From Acidovorax sp. 107 (GTDB lineage: Bacteria; Pseudomonadota; Gammaproteobacteria; Burkholderiales; Burkholderiaceae_C), in NCBI RefSeq assembly GCF_003058055.1, contig NZ_QBTZ01000001.1:560501-624500 (forward strand): 64,000 bases of DNA. Direction: 5' to 3'. The translations under genes and the position numbers were made by a program. The notes under the pieces are model-generated. The model saw nothing but the letters and a program-made list of their open reading frames with translations, did no database searches and was not told the DNA's origin. Shown piece by piece: positions 37,913-46,854 of the stretch (its first letter is position 1; every line of letters begins with the position of its first letter).

Positions 37913-38490
37913 TGCGCCGTTTCCAACCCGGCAAGCTCAGGTCTGTGTGGTGCCTGGGCATGATCGCGGTGTCGGCCCTGGCATTGCAGGGCTGCTCAAC
38001 CAATCCAGTCCACAGCTACTACTACGGTGATCGTGCGGGCGGCATGTCGCGCACCGACCTGATCGAGGTGAACGAACGGGCGACGGATGCCCTGCTGCTC
38101 AGCGCGCCGTTGGATGCGAGCCAGCCGTTGCTGGTGGCCACCTTGGTGAATGTGGACCGGCTCAACGAGTCGTCGCGGCTGGGGCGCATCTTTTCGGAAC
38201 AGATCGCGGGGCGCATGGTGCAGCGCGGGTTGCGCGTGACGGAGGTGAAGCTGCGTGACAACCTGGTGTTGCATCGCGAACAGGGCGAGTTGCTGCTCTC
38301 GCGTGAGGTGCGGGAGGTCAGCCAGGCCCAGAACGCGCAGGCCGTGGTGGTGGGCACGTACGCGGTGTCGGCCTCGGTGGTGTACATCAGCCTCAAGCTG
38401 GTGAACCCGGTGGGCAACCAGGTGATTGCGGCACACAACTACGCGGTGCCTGCGGACGAGAACGTGCGGACCTTGCTGGCCGGGCGTTGA
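37909..38490 (+). CDS. FlgO family outer-membrane lipoprotein
   Basis: The 193-aa protein has a lipobox ALQGC (C29) and a FlgO-type domain with LVATLVNVDRLNESSRLGRI and a late VVVGTYAVSASVVYISLKLVN. FlgO of Vibrio is an outer-membrane lipoprotein needed for normal flagella. The gene overlaps the preceding lipoprotein gene and lies beside flhDC, so a flagellar or envelope role is plausible but inferred. A terminator follows 60 bases later. Confidence 0.82.
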   Translation: MMRRFQPGKLRSVWCLGMIAVSALALQGCSTNPVHSYYYGDRAGGMSRTDLIEVNERATDALLLSAPLDASQPLLVATLVNVDRLNESSRLGRIFSEQIAGRMVQRGLRVTEVKLRDNLVLHREQGELLLSREVREVSQAQNAQAVVVGTYAVSASVVYISLKLVNPVGNQVIAAHNYAVPADENVRTLLAGR

Positions 38491-38547
38491 TGGGAAACGG
38501 TGCGGTGTTCTGCCTTGCGCCACATTCCATCGGCAGACAGCAGAAAG

Positions 38548-38576
38548 CAAAAAGGCCCCGAGTAGGGCCTTTTTTG
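38548..38576 (+). terminator. Rho-independent terminator of the FlgO-like operon
   Basis: AGGCCC and GGGCCT pair around CGAGTA, with TTTTTT after and AAAAA before, so it may also serve flhC on the other strand. Confidence 0.85.
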
Positions 38577-38577
38577 T

Positions 38578-38644
38578 TCGCTATCTAATTGATAGCTATC
38601 TCGGCAATATGCACTAGCGCATTGGGCGCTTTGGGCTCAAAAGA
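38578..38644 (+). repeat. Dispersed repeat, copy H
   Basis: TCGCTATCTAATTGATAGCTAT, GCAATATGCACTAGCGC and GGCGCTTTGGGCTCAAAA match copy A closely. It lies between the FlgO-like terminator and the convergent flhC gene. Confidence 0.8.
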
Positions 38645-38657
38645 TCACGCCAAGGCA

Positions 38658-39218
38658 TCAATGCAGCATCAGCGCGCCGGCGGTCTTGCTCTTGCCTGCG
38701 CGGGCGGGTGGGTTGCACAGGCCGCAGGTGAAATGGCGGTTTTCGTACAGCTCGGTCACGAACTGGCCGCTGCACTGGCTGCACTTGGTGCGGGTCAGCA
38801 TGCCGGCGTCCACAAATTTCACCAGGCGCCAGGCGCGGGTGAAGGACAGAAGAGGCTCGATCTCGGCCGTGGCGACTTGTTCGTTGTACAGGCGGTAGGC
38901 CTTGGTCAGCAGTTCCACCGAGTCTAGGTCCACACCTTTGGACAGGTATTCGTAGATGTTCAAAAACAGCGAGCTGTGGATGTTCTCTTGCCAGGTCAGA
39001 AACCAGTCGGTCGAAAACGGCAACTGGCCTTTGGAGGGCGACTTGCCAGCGATCTCCTTGTAGAGGCGGATCAGGCGTTCATACGACAGCGTGGTCTCGG
39101 ACTCCAGCACCTGCATGCGGGCGCCCATCTGGATCAGCATGGCTGCGCGTTCGATCTGCTTGGATTCGTTCAGAACGCTTTTGACGGGGGCTTTGGCGGC
39201 AGTGGTCGTGGAGGACAT
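38658..39218 (-). CDS. flhC: Flagellar transcriptional activator FlhC
   Basis: The 186-aa protein is the FlhC subunit of the FlhD4C2 complex that switches on class II flagellar genes. The zinc site cysteines are C146, C149, C165 and C168 (KCSQC, CGLC). The DNA-contacting region LPFSTDWFLTWQENI lies near 66-80. It follows flhD by 45 bases, the conserved order. No other flagellar structural genes are in the window apart from the FlgO-like one. Confidence 0.95.
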   Translation of the reverse strand: MSSTTTAAKAPVKSVLNESKQIERAAMLIQMGARMQVLESETTLSYERLIRLYKEIAGKSPSKGQLPFSTDWFLTWQENIHSSLFLNIYEYLSKGVDLDSVELLTKAYRLYNEQVATAEIEPLLSFTRAWRLVKFVDAGMLTRTKCSQCSGQFVTELYENRHFTCGLCNPPARAGKSKTAGALMLH

Positions 39219-39263
39219 GGCTGGCTTTCGGTGAAAACTGGAACGAGGCGGCAGACGAATGCT

Positions 39264-39590
39264 TCAGAGCACTTCAGACACGCGGCTGGCCATCAGGATG
39301 TTGGCGTGCAGGGTGTTGGTGGCGTCGTTGCCCACCTTCTTGGCCGAGTGGTTGGTGAGCAAGCTCCACACCAGGTTGTCGTCCACGCGGAAGCTGCAAA
39401 GTAGCGTGTTGCGGGAGGCCAGTTTCATCACTTGCGCTGCCGACAGCGAAGCGAGAATATCGGCAGACTCTTCGTTCATGCCCAGACGGAAAACCGCTTC
39501 GGCCTTGTCCTGACGGATCAGGGTTTGGGCCAGCATCAGGTAGGTGAGGTTGGCTTCGCGGATTTCAGCGAGGATTTGTTCGTTGGTCAT
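39264..39590 (-). CDS. flhD: Flagellar transcriptional activator FlhD
   Basis: The 108-aa protein is FlhD, with the conserved block EIREANLTYLMLAQTLIRQD near 9-28 and the hexamer-forming C-terminal helices. With FlhC it forms the master regulator of flagellar synthesis. The ATG at 39590 is chosen over a longer frame because MTNEQILAEIREAN is the family start; AAGGAAG lies eight bases upstream. The upstream region carries an inverted repeat. Confidence 0.94.
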   Translation of the reverse strand: MTNEQILAEIREANLTYLMLAQTLIRQDKAEAVFRLGMNEESADILASLSAAQVMKLASRNTLLCSFRVDDNLVWSLLTNHSAKKVGNDATNTLHANILMASRVSEVL

Positions 39591-39917
39591 GGCGGCTTCC
39601 TTTTTTCCAGTACCGGGTCTTGCGTTGCCTGCTGACTGCAGGTTTTGCGTGATCCGTTGAAATGGATTGTGAAACCGCCCCAATCAGAAATTAAGTCGGG
39701 GTTTGGCTGTGCCGCGCGTCTGGTTTCGTGGTGGGCTGTGTAGGAATTTGCCCTACATACAGATCAGGCGTTGGCTGGCTTTTCAGGGGGCGGCGTCTGC
39801 TGCACTGGCAGGCATCGGCCCCTGAATTCTGCTCATGGTTTTGATAGCGCCTGCAAAACCATCTTTTTTGCGCTTTTGCAACCCGCGGCGTCCGTTACGC
39901 CCCGCGGTCAGCGCTGT
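39591..39917. other. flhDC upstream region with an inverted repeat
   Basis: The 327-bp gap holds the flhDC promoter. TGTAGG and CCTACA at 39739-39744 and 39752-39757 frame AATTTGC, a site about 150 bases before the flhD start. It resembles the RcsAB/LuxR-type boxes known upstream of flhDC in enterics. No gene is visible. A GATAGCGCC/AAACC patch near 39840 is at most a worn repeat remnant. Confidence 0.45.
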
Positions 39918-40823
39918 TCAACCCTTTTCGACCGGGCGCGCGGGGTCTGAACACCACTCGCTCCAGCTGCCTGCAAACAGGGCGGTGTGCCCCAGCCCTG
40001 CAATCTCCATGGCCAGCAGATTGGGCACGGCACTCACGCCGCTGCCGCACTGGTGGACCACGGTCGCTGGGTCGCGGCCGGCCAGCAGGGCATCGAACTC
40101 TGTGCGCAGCGTGGCTGCAGGTTTGAAGCGGCCGTCGGCGCCGATGTTTTCGGCAAAGGGGCGGTTGAGCGCGCCGGGAATGTGGCCGGCCACCGGGTCC
40201 AGCGGCTCTACCTCCCCCCGGTAGCGGGCACCTGCGCGGGCGTCGATCACGGTCTGGTCTGCGGGGCGCTGCAGGCGGGCCAACACATCACCGGCCGTGG
40301 CCAGCTGGCGCAAGGGCTCGTTCAGTGCAAAGTGGGACTGGAAGTGCGAGGGCTCTTCGCCGCTGTGGACCGCACCGCCGGCGGCCTGCCAGGCCTGCAG
40401 CCCACCGTCGAGCACGGCCACCGCGTCGTGGCCCGCCCACTTGAGCATCCACCACAGGCGGCCGCAGTAGTTGGCGCCTTGGCGGTCGTACACCACGGCC
40501 TGCATGTTGTTGGCAAAACCCACGCTGGACAGCCACATGGCAAAACGCTCGCGGCTGGGCAGCGGGTGGCGGCCGCCCGATGCGGGTTGATCGGCCTCTT
40601 GGGCCGTCAAGGTGCCGGCGGCTCCGGGCGCGCCATGTTTGGCGCTCAGGTCGTTGTCGAGGTTGGCGTACACCGCACCGGGGATGTGGGCCTGCGCGTA
40701 TTGCTGCGCGCCGGCCGTCGGTTGCATGAGTTCGAAGCTGCAGTCGAACACCATCAGCGGTGCACCGCTGGCGATGAGGGCTTGCAGGTCGGGGGCGGAG
40801 ATGAGCGTGGTGTAGGTGGTCAT
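39918..40823 (-). CDS. sseA: Sulfurtransferase (3-mercaptopyruvate/thiosulfate type)
   Basis: The 301-aa protein has two rhodanese domains, the second carrying the active cysteine C259 in HQCGSGVSA. The CGSGVxA loop is the form seen in 3-mercaptopyruvate sulfurtransferases, as opposed to CRKGVT of thiosulfate enzymes. The first domain has DCSFE in place of a cysteine loop and is structural. It would pass sulfur from mercaptopyruvate to an acceptor such as thioredoxin. It follows the flhD promoter region on the minus strand and is a single gene. Confidence 0.9.
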   Translation of the reverse strand: MTTYTTLISAPDLQALIASGAPLMVFDCSFELMQPTAGAQQYAQAHIPGAVYANLDNDLSAKHGAPGAAGTLTAQEADQPASGGRHPLPSRERFAMWLSSVGFANNMQAVVYDRQGANYCGRLWWMLKWAGHDAVAVLDGGLQAWQAAGGAVHSGEEPSHFQSHFALNEPLRQLATAGDVLARLQRPADQTVIDARAGARYRGEVEPLDPVAGHIPGALNRPFAENIGADGRFKPAATLRTEFDALLAGRDPATVVHQCGSGVSAVPNLLAMEIAGLGHTALFAGSWSEWCSDPARPVEKG

Positions 40824-40924
40824 CGGCAGATCAGGTGCAAAGCAACTGGCAGGACGGAGAGGCCCCCATTGTGGCTATCCCGATGGCGTATGTCCTGGCC
40901 AGTGCGCATGGGTTTTTGTATCGG

Positions 40925-41836
40925 TCAGTGTTCTTCGGCGGGGGCCCCCGGCGCAGCCCGCGCGCGCAGGATGGTGGCCACAATGCCGCTGCCCACGATG
41001 AGGGCCATGCCGATCCAGCCGATGGGTGGAATCTTGTCGCCAAACAGGGCCACGCTGTAGATGCCGGCAAACACGATGCCTGAATACTGCAGGTTGGCCA
41101 CCACCAGCGTGCCGCGCTGGGTCTTGGCGCTGGCGTAGGCGCGCGTCATGCACAGCTGGCCGCCAGCCGCCAGCACTCCAATGGGCAACAGCCATAGCGC
41201 TTGCCAGCCCGGCCAGTCTGACATGCCGGTGAACAGCATGGCCACGCCACCCGCCACTGCGGAGCCCACTGCAAAGTAGAAGACGGTGCGCGACTCGGGC
41301 TCACCCAGGCGCGACAGCGCTACCACCTGCATGTAGGCAAAGGCGGCCGACAGGCCGGACATGAGTCCGATCATCCCGGCGAAGGCCTGGTTTTGGTCCA
41401 GGCTGGGGCGCAGCATCAGCACTACGCCCACAAACCCGGCGAGCACGGTGAGCACCAGCGGCCCCTGCAGGGCCGGCCGGGGCGTGGCCGCGGAGGGCCG
41501 CCAGGCCAGCAGCGTGCCGCCCACCAGAAAGGCGGCAATCCACACACTGCTCATGTAGTTGAGGGTCATGGCGGTGGCCAGCGGCAGGTGTGCAATGGCA
41601 TAAAACCAGGCGCCCAGCGACGCCACCCCCACCAGGCTGCGCCATGCGTGCATGCCTGGGTATTGCGTAGCCAGCGTCACCTTCTGCGAGCGTGCCAGCA
41701 GCCACAGGATGAACATGCCGATCAGTCCCCGGTAGCACACCAACTCGGCCGAATTGAAAAAGTCCGAGGCGATCTTGACGCACACCCCCATGCTGGCAAA
41801 CAGGAACGCGGCCAACACCATCCAAAGGGCTTGCAT
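40925..41836 (-). CDS. DMT/EamA family permease
   Basis: The 303-aa membrane protein has ten helices in two EamA halves, as in drug/metabolite exporters. The start MQALWMVLAAFLFASMGVCVK is typical. The second half includes ARAYASAKTQ-like TRAYASAK, a DMT landmark. Substrate is unknown; the sulfurtransferase and oxygenase neighbours do not point to one. Repeat copy I lies 45 bases upstream. Confidence 0.88.
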   Translation of the reverse strand: MQALWMVLAAFLFASMGVCVKIASDFFNSAELVCYRGLIGMFILWLLARSQKVTLATQYPGMHAWRSLVGVASLGAWFYAIAHLPLATAMTLNYMSSVWIAAFLVGGTLLAWRPSAATPRPALQGPLVLTVLAGFVGVVLMLRPSLDQNQAFAGMIGLMSGLSAAFAYMQVVALSRLGEPESRTVFYFAVGSAVAGGVAMLFTGMSDWPGWQALWLLPIGVLAAGGQLCMTRAYASAKTQRGTLVVANLQYSGIVFAGIYSVALFGDKIPPIGWIGMALIVGSGIVATILRARAAPGAPAEEH

Positions 41837-41877
41837 CGGGTTGTGATCTTTATGGTTTGCACCAGCGGTGCAGAAAT

Positions 41878-41925
41878 GAAAATAGCTGCCAGCGCTTATT
41901 TTTTAAGCACTGGCAGCTATTGTAA
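41878..41925. repeat. Dispersed repeat, copy I, near-perfect hairpin
   Basis: AATAGCTGCCAGCGCTTA (41881-41898) and TAAGCACTGGCAGCTATT (41904-41921) pair over 18 bases with one G-U, around TTTTT. It lies between the Rieske oxygenase gene and the DMT gene, both on the minus strand, and could act as a terminator or RNA-stabilising hairpin. Confidence 0.85.
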
Positions 41926-41976
41926 TGAGAGCAGGCCATGGTGGGCCTGCAGATTGGCGGGGTTTTGCCGCCGTAT

Positions 41977-43131
41977 TCAGCGTTTTGCTGCGGCAGGGTC
42001 GAGGGTGCCGCTGCCCATGGTCTGCCGGTACCACTCGTGGAAGTGCTGCATGCCGTCTTCCATGGGGCTCTGGTAGGGCCCCACCTCGTTGTCGCCGCGT
42101 GCCAGCAGGGCCTTGCGGCCGGCGTCCATGCGCTCGCCGATTTCATCGTCCTCGATGCAGGTCTCCATGTAGGCGGCCTTCTGTGCTTCGACGAACTCGC
42201 GCTCGAACGCGGCGATTTCTTCGGGGTAGAAGAACTCCACCATGTTCAGCGTCTTGGTCGGGCTGATGGGGTGCAGCGTGGACACCGTGAGCACATGCGG
42301 GTACCACTCGATCATGATGTGCGGGTACAGCGTGAGCCAGATGGCGCCATGCTTGGGCGGCTTGCCCTCGCGGTAGGCCAGCAGGGCTTCGTGCCAGCGC
42401 TCGTACACGGGGCTGCCCGCCTTGCCCAGGCGGTTGGCCACGCCCACGGTCTGCACGGAGTAGTTCGTTCCGAACTCCCAGCGCAGGTCGTCGCAGGTGA
42501 CGAAGCTGCCCAGGCCTGGGTGGAAGGGGCCGACGTGGTAGTCCTCCAGATAGACCTCGATGAAGGTCTTCCAGTTGTAGTTGCACTCGTGCAGCTCCAC
42601 GTGGTCGAGCACGTAGCCGTCAAAGTCCAGGTCGGCGCGCGGGCCCATCTGGGCCAGGTCGGCGGCCACGTCGTAGCCGTTGTCTTCAAACAGCAGGCCG
42701 TTCCACTCGCGCAGCTTGTAGTTGTTCAGGTTCAGGCACGGGTCGTGCGCGAAATGGGGGGCACCCAGCAGTTCACCCTTGGGGCTGTATGTCCAGCGGT
42801 GCAGCGGGCACACGATGTTGCCGCCCGCGCTGCCCTTTTGCTGGGTGTTCAGCGAACCTTTGCCCTTGAGCATGACCGCCTGCCGGTGGCGGCACACGTT
42901 GGACACCAGCTCGATGGCTCCCTCGGCGTTGCGCACCAAGGCGCGGCCCTCGCCCTCCTGGGGCAGTGCGTAAAAGTCGCCCGCGTTGGGCACAGCCAAT
43001 TGATGCCCCACATAACGGGGCCCGCGCTGGAAGATGGTCTCCAGCTCGCGCTGGAACAGCGCATCGTCAAAGTAGCTCGAAACTGGTAGTTGGCTTGCGG
43101 CCTGCTGCAGTTGAAGACTTAAATCAGACAT
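41977..43131 (-). CDS. Rieske-type aromatic-ring-hydroxylating oxygenase, large subunit
   Basis: The 384-aa protein has a Rieske [2Fe-2S] domain with ligands C80, H82, C108 and H111; the 25-residue gap between H82 and C108 is longer than the usual 15-17. The catalytic domain has NWKTFIEVYLEDYHVGPFHP with the mononuclear iron ligands. Members oxidise aromatic or quaternary-amine substrates using a separate reductase, which is not encoded here. The leader carries a good -10 box and a small hairpin. It resembles phenylpropionate-type dioxygenase alpha subunits; the substrate is unknown. Confidence 0.87.
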   Translation of the reverse strand: MSDLSLQLQQAASQLPVSSYFDDALFQRELETIFQRGPRYVGHQLAVPNAGDFYALPQEGEGRALVRNAEGAIELVSNVCRHRQAVMLKGKGSLNTQQKGSAGGNIVCPLHRWTYSPKGELLGAPHFAHDPCLNLNNYKLREWNGLLFEDNGYDVAADLAQMGPRADLDFDGYVLDHVELHECNYNWKTFIEVYLEDYHVGPFHPGLGSFVTCDDLRWEFGTNYSVQTVGVANRLGKAGSPVYERWHEALLAYREGKPPKHGAIWLTLYPHIMIEWYPHVLTVSTLHPISPTKTLNMVEFFYPEEIAAFEREFVEAQKAAYMETCIEDDEIGERMDAGRKALLARGDNEVGPYQSPMEDGMQHFHEWYRQTMGSGTLDPAAAKR

Positions 43132-43198
43132 GGGTGACCTGACCTAAAGACTCCCCACAGAGAGAGTGCGGGAGGTGCGCCCGGGAAGACGCATCGGG

Positions 43199-43249
43199 AA
43201 AAAGAAAACCGGCTAGGGTGGTAGCCGGCTCGACGGGAATGGGATTATA
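43199..43249 (-). promoter_or_regulatory. Promoter -10 box and leader hairpin of the Rieske oxygenase gene
   Basis: TATAAT is perfect at 43244-43249 on the minus strand; no good -35 is 17 bases upstream, hinting at activation. About ten bases past the expected start, CCGGCTA and TAGCCGG (7 bp) fold around a six-base loop and are followed by TTTTCTTTTT, a terminator-like leader. Confidence 0.55.
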
Positions 43250-43406
43250 GGCGGTGGGGTTATTCCCGCACCCCCGCTACGTGAATACAAAACACTGGTT
43301 CCATCAAAAATAGAGGCCCCCCACGGATCGGCCCCTGTCTGACACGGGGGCCACAGCGCTGCGCCTAAAATCATCGGTTTTTCATCCGCGCACTGCCGCC
43401 CCCTCC

Positions 43407-43649
43407 ATGCCCAAGGCCCCTGCAACACCCGCTCTTCCCGCCGAACCTGCCAGCTACGAGGCAGCCCTGGAGGAGCTGGAGCAACTTGTGGCCCGCATCG
43501 AATCGGGCCAGCTGCCGCTGGACCAGATGCTGGCAGGCTACCAGCGCGGCGCCACCTTGTTGGCGTTTTGCCGCCACCGGCTCGATGCCGTGCAGGACCA
43601 GATCAAGGTGCTGGACGACGGCCAGCTGCAACCATGGAACCAGGAATGA
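43407..43649 (+). CDS. xseB: Exodeoxyribonuclease VII small subunit
   Basis: The 80-aa protein is XseB, the small subunit that joins XseA to form exonuclease VII for single-strand DNA. The family motif [24 protein letters not shown] fills residues 16-39, followed by [22 protein letters not shown]. It is translated into ispA through an ATGA overlap, the usual order xseB-ispA-dxs in Gram-negatives. Confidence 0.93.
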   Translation: MPKAPATPALPAEPASYEAALEELEQLVARIESGQLPLDQMLAGYQRGATLLAFCRHRLDAVQDQIKVLDDGQLQPWNQE

Positions 43650-44620
43650 GCGCGTTGCCAATGACCCCATCGACGGTGGCGAGTCAGCCCCTGGATACGA
43701 ATCTCTGGAGTCAGAACCACCTGGCCCGCGTGGAGCAGGCCCTGTCCCGGTGGGTGGGCGATGGCGCCCCGGCGGGGCTGGGCGACGCCATGCGCTATGC
43801 CGTGCTGGATGGCGGCAAGCGCCTGCGGCCCCTGCTGGTGTTGGCTGCGTACGAGGCGGCACGCAGCGGCCCCTCGGATTCCGCTGTACCTGAGGGCGCG
43901 GCGGTGCATGCAGCCCTGGACGAAGCTGCCCTGCGGGCCGCGTGCGCGGTCGAGCTGATCCACGCCTATTCGCTGGTCCACGACGACATGCCCTGCATGG
44001 ACAACGACGTGCTGCGCCGTGGCAAGCCCACCGTGCATGTGCAGTTTGGCGAAGCCCAGGCCCTGCTGGCGGGTGATGCCCTGCAGGCCTTCGCATTTGA
44101 ATTGCTGACCCCCGACAACACCCTGATCCCCGCCGCCACGCAGGCGGCCCTGTGCCGACTGCTGGCGCGGGCTGCGGGCTCGGCCGGCATGGCGGGCGGG
44201 CAGGCCATTGACCTCGCCAGTGTGGGCGTGGCGCTGACCGAGGCGCAGCTGCGCCAGATGCACCGCCTCAAGACCGGTGCGCTGCTCCAGGGCAGCGTGC
44301 TTATGGGGGCCCTGTGTGGCCACGCAGCGCCCACGGCCTACCAGGCACTGTCCGACTACGGCGCCGCCATGGGGCTGGCGTTCCAGGTGGTGGACGACAT
44401 CCTGGATGTGGTGGCCGACTCTGCCACCCTGGGGAAAACGGCGGGCAAGGATGCTGCTGCAGACAAACCCACCTACGTGTCGTTGCTCGGTCTGGAGCGT
44501 GCGCAGGCTTACGCGCAGGAGCTGCTGGCCGAGGCGCATGCGGCCCTGGGTCGCAGTGGTTTGCCGGACACCCGTGCGCTGGCAGCCCTGGCGGACATGG
44601 TCGTGCGCCGCTCGCACTGA
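43646..44620 (+). CDS. ispA: Farnesyl diphosphate synthase (polyprenyl synthetase)
   Basis: The 324-aa enzyme condenses IPP with DMAPP and GPP to FPP, the precursor of quinones and undecaprenyl phosphate. The first Asp-rich motif is DDMPCMD (113-119), the second DDILD (250-254), with GGKRLRP at 56-62. The start at 43646 overlaps the xseB stop; an upstream in-frame ATG at 43634 is less likely. Dxs downstream makes the first precursor, so the three genes serve isoprenoids and DNA repair in one unit. Confidence 0.95.
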   Translation: MSALPMTPSTVASQPLDTNLWSQNHLARVEQALSRWVGDGAPAGLGDAMRYAVLDGGKRLRPLLVLAAYEAARSGPSDSAVPEGAAVHAALDEAALRAACAVELIHAYSLVHDDMPCMDNDVLRRGKPTVHVQFGEAQALLAGDALQAFAFELLTPDNTLIPAATQAALCRLLARAAGSAGMAGGQAIDLASVGVALTEAQLRQMHRLKTGALLQGSVLMGALCGHAAPTAYQALSDYGAAMGLAFQVVDDILDVVADSATLGKTAGKDAAADKPTYVSLLGLERAQAYAQELLAEAHAALGRSGLPDTRALAALADMVVRRSH

Positions 44621-44643
44621 GCACCGTCCTGGTTCCTGGCGAC

Positions 44644-44711
44644 TCAATCAATGTCCAAATGCCTGCTAGTGCTTGAATCTATTGCGCTGGTAGCTATCAA
44701 AAGAATAGTCA
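44644..44711 (-). repeat. Dispersed repeat, copy J
   Basis: On the minus strand it reads TTGACTATTCTTTTGATAGCT, then ACCAGCGCAATAGATTCAAGCACTAGCAGGC and ATTTGGACATTGA, matching the family. Its ATAGCT end faces dxs and reaches the ATG, so it forms the dxs leader. Confidence 0.8.
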
Positions 44712-46607
44712 ATGTCCACGACACCCTTTCCCCTGCTGCAGACCATCAATGACCCGGCGGACCTGCGCCGGCTCTCGCGCGCGGACCTCAAGGTGCTGGC
44801 GACCGAGCTGCGTGAGTTCGTGCTGCAGAGCGTCTCCCAGACCGGCGGCCACCTCAGCTCCAACCTGGGCACGGTAGAGCTGACCGTGGCTCTGCACCAT
44901 GTCTTCAACACCCCGGAAGACCGCCTGGTGTGGGACGTGGGTCACCAGACCTACCCGCACAAGATCCTGACCGGTCGCCGCGACCGCATGCACACCTTGC
45001 GCCAATTGGGCGGCATCTCGGGCTTTCCGCAGCGCGCCGAGAGCATCTACGACACCTTTGGCACGGCGCATTCCAGCACCAGCATCTCGGCCGCGCTGGG
45101 CATGGCGCTGGCTGCCAAGCGCAAGGGCGACAACCGCCACGCGGTGGCCATCATCGGCGACGGCGCGATGAGTGCTGGCATGGCTTTCGAGGCGCTCAAC
45201 AACGCGGGTGTGGCCGACTGCAACCTGCTGGTGGTGCTTAACGACAACGACATGAGCATCAGCCCGCCCGTGGGCGCCCTCAACCGCTATCTGGCGCAGC
45301 TGATGAGCGGGCAGTTCTATGCGGCCGCCAAGAACGTGGGCAAGACCGTGCTGCGCCCCGTACCGCCTCTGCTCGAATTGGCCAAGCGCTTCGAACAGCA
45401 GGCCAAGGGCATGGTGGTGCCCGCCACGCTGTTCGAAAAGTTCGGCTTCAACTACATCGGCCCCATCGACGGGCATGACCTCGACTCGCTGATCCCCACG
45501 CTGGAGAACATCAAGAGCCTCAAGGGGCCGCAGTTCCTGCACGTGGTCACCAAGAAGGGCCAGGGCTACAAGCTGGCCGAGGCCGACCCTGTGGCCTACC
45601 ACGGCCCCGGCAAGTTCGACCCCAGCGTGGGCCTGACCAAGCCGGTCACGCCCCCCAAGCAGACCTTCACCCAGGTGTTCGGCCAGTGGCTGTGCGACAT
45701 GGCGGCGCAGGACACGCGCCTGGTGGGCATCACCCCGGCCATGCGCGAGGGCTCGGGCATGGTGGAGTTTGAAAAACGCTTTCCCGACCGCTACTACGAC
45801 GTGGGCATCGCCGAACAGCACGCTGTCACGTTCGCTGCGGGCATGGCCTGCGAGGGTGTGAAGCCCGTGGTGGCCATCTACTCCACGTTTTTGCAGCGCG
45901 GCTACGACCAGTTGATCCACGACGTGGCTTTGCAAAACCTGCCCGTGGTGTTTGCCCTGGACCGCGCTGGCCTGGTGGGCGCTGACGGTGCCACGCACGC
46001 AGGTGCCTACGACATCCCGTTCGTGCGTTGCATCCCCAACATGAGCATGGCTTGCCCCGCTGACGAGCGCGAATGCCGCCAGCTGCTCAGCAGCGCGTTT
46101 GAACAGGACCACCCCGTGGCCGTGCGCTACCCGCGCGGCAGCGGCGCGGGCGTGGCGCCGCTCGCAGCGCTCGATGGCCTGCCCTTCGGCAAAGGCGAGA
46201 TTCGCCGTGAGCGCAAGGGCGAGCCGGACGGCAAGGCGCCCCGCATTGCCATCCTGGCCTTTGGCACCTTGCTGTATCCCGCGCTGGAAGTGGGCGAGGC
46301 GATCGATGCCACCGTGGTCAACATGCGCTGGGCCAAGCCCATCGACGAGGCCTTGCTGCGCGAGGTGGCCGAGCGCCACGACGCCCTCGTCACGGTGGAA
46401 GAGGGCGCCATCATGGGCGGGGCGGGCAGTGCAGTGACCGAGGCGCTCAACGCCATGGGCCTCGTGCGCCCCGTGCTGCAGCTCGGCCTGACCGATGTGT
46501 TTATCGAGCACGGTGACCCGGCCAAGTTGCTGGCGCAGCAAGGGCTCGATGCGACCGGTATCCGCGCATCGATTGCCGCGCGGTTTTTGTCCAGCAGCGC
46601 GGACTGA
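44712..46607 (+). CDS. dxs: 1-deoxy-D-xylulose-5-phosphate synthase
   Basis: The 631-aa enzyme joins pyruvate and glyceraldehyde-3-phosphate to DXP, the entry to the MEP pathway. The thiamine-diphosphate motif [18 protein letters not shown] is near 150-167, and the transketolase centre [12 protein letters not shown] near 365. Length is normal. No Shine-Dalgarno precedes the ATG; repeat copy J lies there, and the 90-base gap after ispA is filled by it, so translation may depend on the leader structure. Confidence 0.96.
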   Translation: MSTTPFPLLQTINDPADLRRLSRADLKVLATELREFVLQSVSQTGGHLSSNLGTVELTVALHHVFNTPEDRLVWDVGHQTYPHKILTGRRDRMHTLRQLGGISGFPQRAESIYDTFGTAHSSTSISAALGMALAAKRKGDNRHAVAIIGDGAMSAGMAFEALNNAGVADCNLLVVLNDNDMSISPPVGALNRYLAQLMSGQFYAAAKNVGKTVLRPVPPLLELAKRFEQQAKGMVVPATLFEKFGFNYIGPIDGHDLDSLIPTLENIKSLKGPQFLHVVTKKGQGYKLAEADPVAYHGPGKFDPSVGLTKPVTPPKQTFTQVFGQWLCDMAAQDTRLVGITPAMREGSGMVEFEKRFPDRYYDVGIAEQHAVTFAAGMACEGVKPVVAIYSTFLQRGYDQLIHDVALQNLPVVFALDRAGLVGADGATHAGAYDIPFVRCIPNMSMACPADERECRQLLSSAFEQDHPVAVRYPRGSGAGVAPLAALDGLPFGKGEIRRERKGEPDGKAPRIAILAFGTLLYPALEVGEAIDATVVNMRWAKPIDEALLREVAERHDALVTVEEGAIMGGAGSAVTEALNAMGLVRPVLQLGLTDVFIEHGDPAKLLAQQGLDATGIRASIAARFLSSSAD

Positions 46608-46854
46608 GTCCACAGGGCAGCAGGCGCAGCATCTCGCCTGTCTGGTGCGCTCCGCCGGGGCGGCTCCGCACCACTGTCGCGCAGATGCTTGCAGAACCCT
46701 GAAGGTCGGCAATGGCAGGGGATTTTCGCGGGAAAACCCGCAAAAGTCCGCCGGGTCATGTTCCTACAATGGTCGCGGCTGAAACATGTCCTTGGCCGGC
46801 CGTGCACAACGCGTGCGGGCCAAGTTTTGCAATCAATATATCGGAGAGAACCTC

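Noticed and set aside
39836..39870. TTTTGATAGCGCCTGC near the sulfurtransferase gene as a repeat copy
   Set aside because: Too short and lacks the second arm.
46640..46680. GGTGCG...CGCACC hairpin after dxs as a terminator
   Set aside because: There is no T-tract after the stem.
44709..46712. A 667-codon minus-strand frame opposite dxs
   Set aside because: Antisense to dxs; histidine- and glycine-rich translation without any motif.
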